NCBI RefSeq assembly: GCF_030316855.1 | Contig: NZ_JASZYR010000014.1 | Location: 1-64,000, forward strand | DNA length: 64,000 nt | From: Variovorax sp. J22P240 | GTDB taxonomy: Bacteria; Pseudomonadota; Gammaproteobacteria; Burkholderiales; Burkholderiaceae_C | Reading direction: 5' to 3' | In this document: positions 61,210 through 64,000 of the stretch, in pieces | Layout: every line of letters begins with the position of its first letter | Position numbering within the stretch: position 1 is the stretch's first letter | Translations under genes and position numbers: made by a program | The notes under the pieces: model-generated | Databases searched by the model: none | Seen by the model: the letters and a program-made list of their open reading frames with translations, nothing else | Told to the model about the DNA's origin: nothing

Positions 61210-61905
61210 ATGGCCGCGACCGCAATCGACGTTCGCCTGCAGCTCACCTTGCGCTCATCCGATCGCACCTTCGACCTGGACGTGACTTTTGACGCCCGCT
61301 CGCACCGTTGTGCGCTGATGGGTCCATCCGGCTCCGGCAAGTCGACCGTCCTGATGGCCATCGCCGGGCTGGCGCACGCGGCGCACGGCCATGTGCGCAC
61401 CGGCGGCCAGACCCTGCTCGACACGGCGCGCGGCATCAACCTGCCAGCGCGAAAGCGGCGAGTCGGGGTGGTGTTCCAGGACTACGCGCTGTTCCCGCAC
61501 ATGACGGTGGAGCACAACCTGCAGTTCGGCATTCGCCGGCTCGGCCGGCCCGTCGATCCGCGCGACATGGAGCGGGTCGAGGCCCTGATCCGGCAATTCG
61601 ATCTGCAGGCGTTGCGCAGCAGCCTTCCGCGCAACCTCTCGGGCGGCCAGCGCCAGCGCGTCGCCCTGGCGCGTGCCCTGGCCAACGAGCCGCTGCTGCT
61701 CCTGCTCGACGAGCCGCTGTCCGCGCTGGACGCGCCGCTGCGGGCGCGGCTTCGGCTCGAACTGGCCGAGATGCTCGAGCGGGTGCACGTTCCGACCTTG
61801 CTCGTGACCCACGATCCACAGGACGTGGAAGCGCTGGCGCGCGAGGTGATCCAGCTCGACAACGGGCGCGTCGTGGATCACGTCAGAACTCCCAAGGCGC
61901 TCTGA
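61210..61905 (+). CDS. modC: Molybdate ABC transporter ATPase ModC, short form
   Basis: The 231-residue protein has Walker A GPSGSGKST (38-46), Q-loop VVFQDYALFPHMTVEHNLQF, signature LSGGQRQRVALARALA, Walker B LLLLDEPLSALD and H-loop LLVTHDPQDVEALA. It stops after the nucleotide-binding domain: the C-terminal Mop/TOBE domain (about 120 more residues) of standard ModC is absent, so molybdate sensing by the ATPase itself would be lost. Its ATG is one base after the modB stop. Confidence 0.92.
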   Translation: MAATAIDVRLQLTLRSSDRTFDLDVTFDARSHRCALMGPSGSGKSTVLMAIAGLAHAAHGHVRTGGQTLLDTARGINLPARKRRVGVVFQDYALFPHMTVEHNLQFGIRRLGRPVDPRDMERVEALIRQFDLQALRSSLPRNLSGGQRQRVALARALANEPLLLLLDEPLSALDAPLRARLRLELAEMLERVHVPTLLVTHDPQDVEALAREVIQLDNGRVVDHVRTPKAL

Positions 61906-61943
61906 CATGCGCCTGCGTCACCCCATGGCTTGGTGGTGACTGC

Positions 61944-63299
61944 CTACGAGCCAGTCGTCCGAGGCGATGCCGCGCGATGCGAAGGACGCGCCAGCCCCAG
62001 GTGCTCGCGCAGCGTCGTGCCTTCGTACTCCGTGCGGAACAGTCCCCGCCGCCGGAGTTCGGGAATCACGAGCTCGGCGAAATCCCTGAGGCCGTGCGGC
62101 AGCGTGGGCGCCAGCACGTTGAAGCCATCCGCAGCGCCGGTGGTGAACCATTGCTCCAGCTCGTCGGCGATCGACTCCGCGGTGCCGACGAGGGTCCAAT
62201 GACCGCGCGCCCCCGCGACCTTCTCGTAGAGCTGGCGGATCGACAGGTGGTCGCGCTTCGCCATTCCCGCGAAGAGTTCCTGCCGGCTCTTCCAGCCTTC
62301 GGTCACCGGCAGGTCCTGCGGGAACGGACCGTCGATGTCATAGCCAGTGAGGTCGACATTGCCGAGGAAGGTCGACAGCAGGCCGACGCCCAGCACCGGG
62401 TCGATCAGCCCCTGGAGCTGGTCGAACTTGTCCTGCGCCTCCTGCTGGCTGCGCCCCACGAAGGGCGAGATGCCCGGCAGAATCTTGAGCTGCCCGGGCG
62501 TGCGGCCGTGGGCGGCGAGGCGTCCCTTGAGGCCGCTGTAGAAGGCCCTCGCCTCCTGCGCGCTCTGCTGGGCGGTGAACACCACCTCGGCGGTCGCGGC
62601 AGCCAGATCCTGTCCGTCGCCGGAGGAGCCCGCCTGCACCAGCACCGGGTGGCCCTGAGGCGCACGCGGCGTCTGCAAGGCGCCATGCACCTTGTAGTGC
62701 TCGCCTTCGTGCGCGACGCGATGCAGCTTGACCGTGTCGAAGAAGCGGTTGGCCGCCTTGTCATGGACGAAGGCATCGTCTTCCCAGCTGTCCCACAGCC
62801 CCTTGACGATCCTCGCGTACTCGTGGGCGCGCGCATAACGGTGCGCATGGCCGAGCTGCTGGTCGAGACCGAAGCTGCGAGCCTCGAAGTCGCTGCCCGA
62901 GGTCACCAGGTTCCAGCCGCTGCGGCCATGGCTGACCTGGTCGAGCGACGCATACTTGCGCGCCAGGTGATAGGGCGGCAGGTAGGTCGACGACACGGTC
63001 GCCACCAGCCCGATGTGCGTGGTGGCCTGCGACAGCGCGGCCAGCGTGATCAGCGGATCGAGCGGATACCAGAGCGCATTCTTCGCGACCACCGCATCGG
63101 GCGGCCCGGGCAGGCCCACGTTGTCGGCGAAGAAGATCGCGTCGAACTTGGCCTCTTCCGCGATGCGCGTCCACTCCTTCAGCGACTCGATGCGGCTGGC
63201 CGCGCCCGGATCCACATCCGGGTGACGCCACGCAGCGAGGTGATGGCCGACGCCGAAAAAGAAGGCGCCGAGGTGCAAGTGCCTGCGGGGTGTGCTCAT
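61944..63299 (-). CDS. LLM-class FMN-dependent monooxygenase, NtaA/SnaA/DszA family
   Basis: The 451-residue protein has the NtaA/SnaA/DszA layout: HLHLGAFFFGVGHHLAAWRH, FDAIFFADNVGLPGPPDAVV, PLDPLITLAALSQATTHIGL, SSTYLPPYHLARKYASLDQV, SHGRSGWNLVTSGSDFEARS and GHPVLVQAGSSGDGQDLAA. These two-component enzymes use reduced FMN and oxygen to cleave C-N or C-S bonds. It is downstream of an SsuA-like binding protein on the same strand, so an organosulfur or sulfonate substrate is likely. It converges on modC. Confidence 0.9.
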   Translation of the reverse strand: MSTPRRHLHLGAFFFGVGHHLAAWRHPDVDPGAASRIESLKEWTRIAEEAKFDAIFFADNVGLPGPPDAVVAKNALWYPLDPLITLAALSQATTHIGLVATVSSTYLPPYHLARKYASLDQVSHGRSGWNLVTSGSDFEARSFGLDQQLGHAHRYARAHEYARIVKGLWDSWEDDAFVHDKAANRFFDTVKLHRVAHEGEHYKVHGALQTPRAPQGHPVLVQAGSSGDGQDLAAATAEVVFTAQQSAQEARAFYSGLKGRLAAHGRTPGQLKILPGISPFVGRSQQEAQDKFDQLQGLIDPVLGVGLLSTFLGNVDLTGYDIDGPFPQDLPVTEGWKSRQELFAGMAKRDHLSIRQLYEKVAGARGHWTLVGTAESIADELEQWFTTGAADGFNVLAPTLPHGLRDFAELVIPELRRRGLFRTEYEGTTLREHLGLARPSHRAASPRTTGS

Positions 63300-63351
63300 C
63301 GACCGTGACGCACACAGGTCGGACCAGGCTCCTTGATTGGGGATGACACGC

Positions 63352-64000
63352 TCACGGCTTGTCCACCACCACGGCGTCGCTGATCCGGATGGCCTTCGGG
63401 ATCAGCTTCAAGTCGAAGAAGGTGTCGGCGATCTTCTGCTGGTCGGCTGCCACCTGCGACGTGATCGGCTTCACGTTGAACTCGTAGCGGCGCAGCGCAA
63501 GCTCGACCACGTCGACCGGCAGCCCCTGCAGCGGTGCGATGAGTTCGGCCGCCTGCCGCAGGTTCTTCTTGAGCCAGATGCCCTGCGCGACGGAGTCCTC
63601 GAACAGCGCATCGATGACCTTCGGGTTCTTCGTCACGAAGCCGCGCTCGCCCAGGTAGAACTGGTAGTTGTTGACCACGTCGGGCGCGCCGTCGGCGAGC
63701 ACGCGGGCGCCGGTGGCCTTTTCGGCGGCCGCCTGGAACGGATCCCAGATGACCCAGGCATCGACGTTCTTGCTCTCGAAGGCGGCACGGCCGTCGGCCG
63801 GGGCCAGGTACACGGGCTGGATGTCGCTGAGCTTCAAGCCGTTCTTCTCGAGCTGCTTCACCAGCAGGTAGTGCACGTTGCTGCCCTTGTTGAGGGCCAC
63901 CTTCTTGCCCTTGAGGTCCGCGACCGACTTGATCGGCGAGTCCTTCGTGACGAGGATCGCCTCGGCGCGCGGCGCCGCCGGGTCGTAGCCGAAGTAGACG
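63352..64000 (-). CDS. ssuA: Aliphatic sulfonate ABC transporter binding protein SsuA (partial)
   Basis: The frame is open to the right edge, so the N-terminal part is outside the window. The visible 215 residues include VYFGYDPAAPRAEAILVTKD, VADLKGKKVALNKGSNVHYL, VYLAPADGRAAFESKNVDAW and VIWDPFQAAAEKATGARVLA, the core of SsuA. It binds sulfonates in the periplasm. It is upstream of the NtaA/SnaA-family monooxygenase by 52 bases, a common pairing in sulfur-scavenging loci. Confidence 0.88.
   Translation of the reverse strand, partial: VYFGYDPAAPRAEAILVTKDSPIKSVADLKGKKVALNKGSNVHYLLVKQLEKNGLKLSDIQPVYLAPADGRAAFESKNVDAWVIWDPFQAAAEKATGARVLADGAPDVVNNYQFYLGERGFVTKNPKVIDALFEDSVAQGIWLKKNLRQAAELIAPLQGLPVDVVELALRRYEFNVKPITSQVAADQQKIADTFFDLKLIPKAIRISDAVVVDKP

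Noticed and set aside
61308..63308. A 666-codon plus-strand frame across modC and the monooxygenase
   Set aside because: It is out of frame with modC and antisense to the monooxygenase, both of which carry full family motifs.
1..64000. CRISPR arrays, tRNA or rRNA genes, insertion sequences, phage or plasmid genes
   Set aside because: I looked for spaced direct repeats, cloverleaf ends, transposase DDE and integrase motifs and terminal inverted repeats and found none.

Overview
The window is high-GC DNA with the gene style of a betaproteobacterium of the Burkholderiales, most likely Comamonadaceae (Variovorax-like). This is inferred from the ACC deaminase plus Lrp-type regulator pair, several Bug/TctC periplasmic receptors, many LysR/IclR/HxlR regulators and the modEABC layout; no rRNA or marker gene is present to prove it. 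It is an ordinary chromosomal stretch of metabolic and regulatory genes with an unusually large number of decayed genes between them. I see no tRNA, rRNA, CRISPR array, insertion sequence, integrase or phage gene.

Region 0-5.3 kb: the 3' end of ureG, a twice-frameshifted nikR, a TonB receptor that is probably for nickel, and a hydrolase-fold/class III nucleotide cyclase fusion whose hydrolase active site looks dead. Region 5.3-16.5 kb: an HxlR regulator facing a methyltransferase, a flavin monooxygenase, small exported proteins and lipoproteins, an SDR with a replaced catalytic Tyr/Lys, a cardiolipin-synthase-type phospholipase D protein, and remnants of an SDR, of ureC and of an AraC regulator. 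Region 16.6-29.1 kb: a DUF1254 protein, a dihaem cytochrome, an alpha/beta-hydrolase/LuxR fusion, another exported hydrolase, a PhoX-type phosphatase, a GDSL lipase-type lipoprotein, a large wHTH/NB-ARC regulator and an exported cyanophycinase-like peptidase. Region 29.3-34.8 kb: remnants of GIY-YIG, LysR and an unidentified gene, then a large AsmA protein.

Region 34.9-43.3 kb looks like a catabolic locus: a CysB-like LysR regulator, an argininosuccinate-lyase-superfamily enzyme translationally coupled to a TctC receptor, then an IclR regulator divergent from a second TctC receptor, a crotonase-fold hydratase and an ADP-forming acyl-CoA synthetase. The likely logic is uptake of a carboxylate, C-N or C-O bond cleavage, CoA activation and hydration; the substrate is not known. 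Region 46.1-54.2 kb is an organosulfur-type locus: a DszC/SfnB-like flavin monooxygenase divergent from an operon of an AprA-like flavoprotein, a two-cluster ferredoxin, three solute-binding proteins and an ABC ATPase and permease. This is the best candidate for an undescribed pathway. A second such locus (NtaA/SnaA-family monooxygenase and SsuA-like binding protein) begins at the right edge.

Region 54.2-61.9 kb holds CinA- and YciI-type proteins, acdR/acdS (ACC deaminase, a plant-association trait) and modE/modABC, with two inverted repeats in the modE-modA gap that fit ModE operators.
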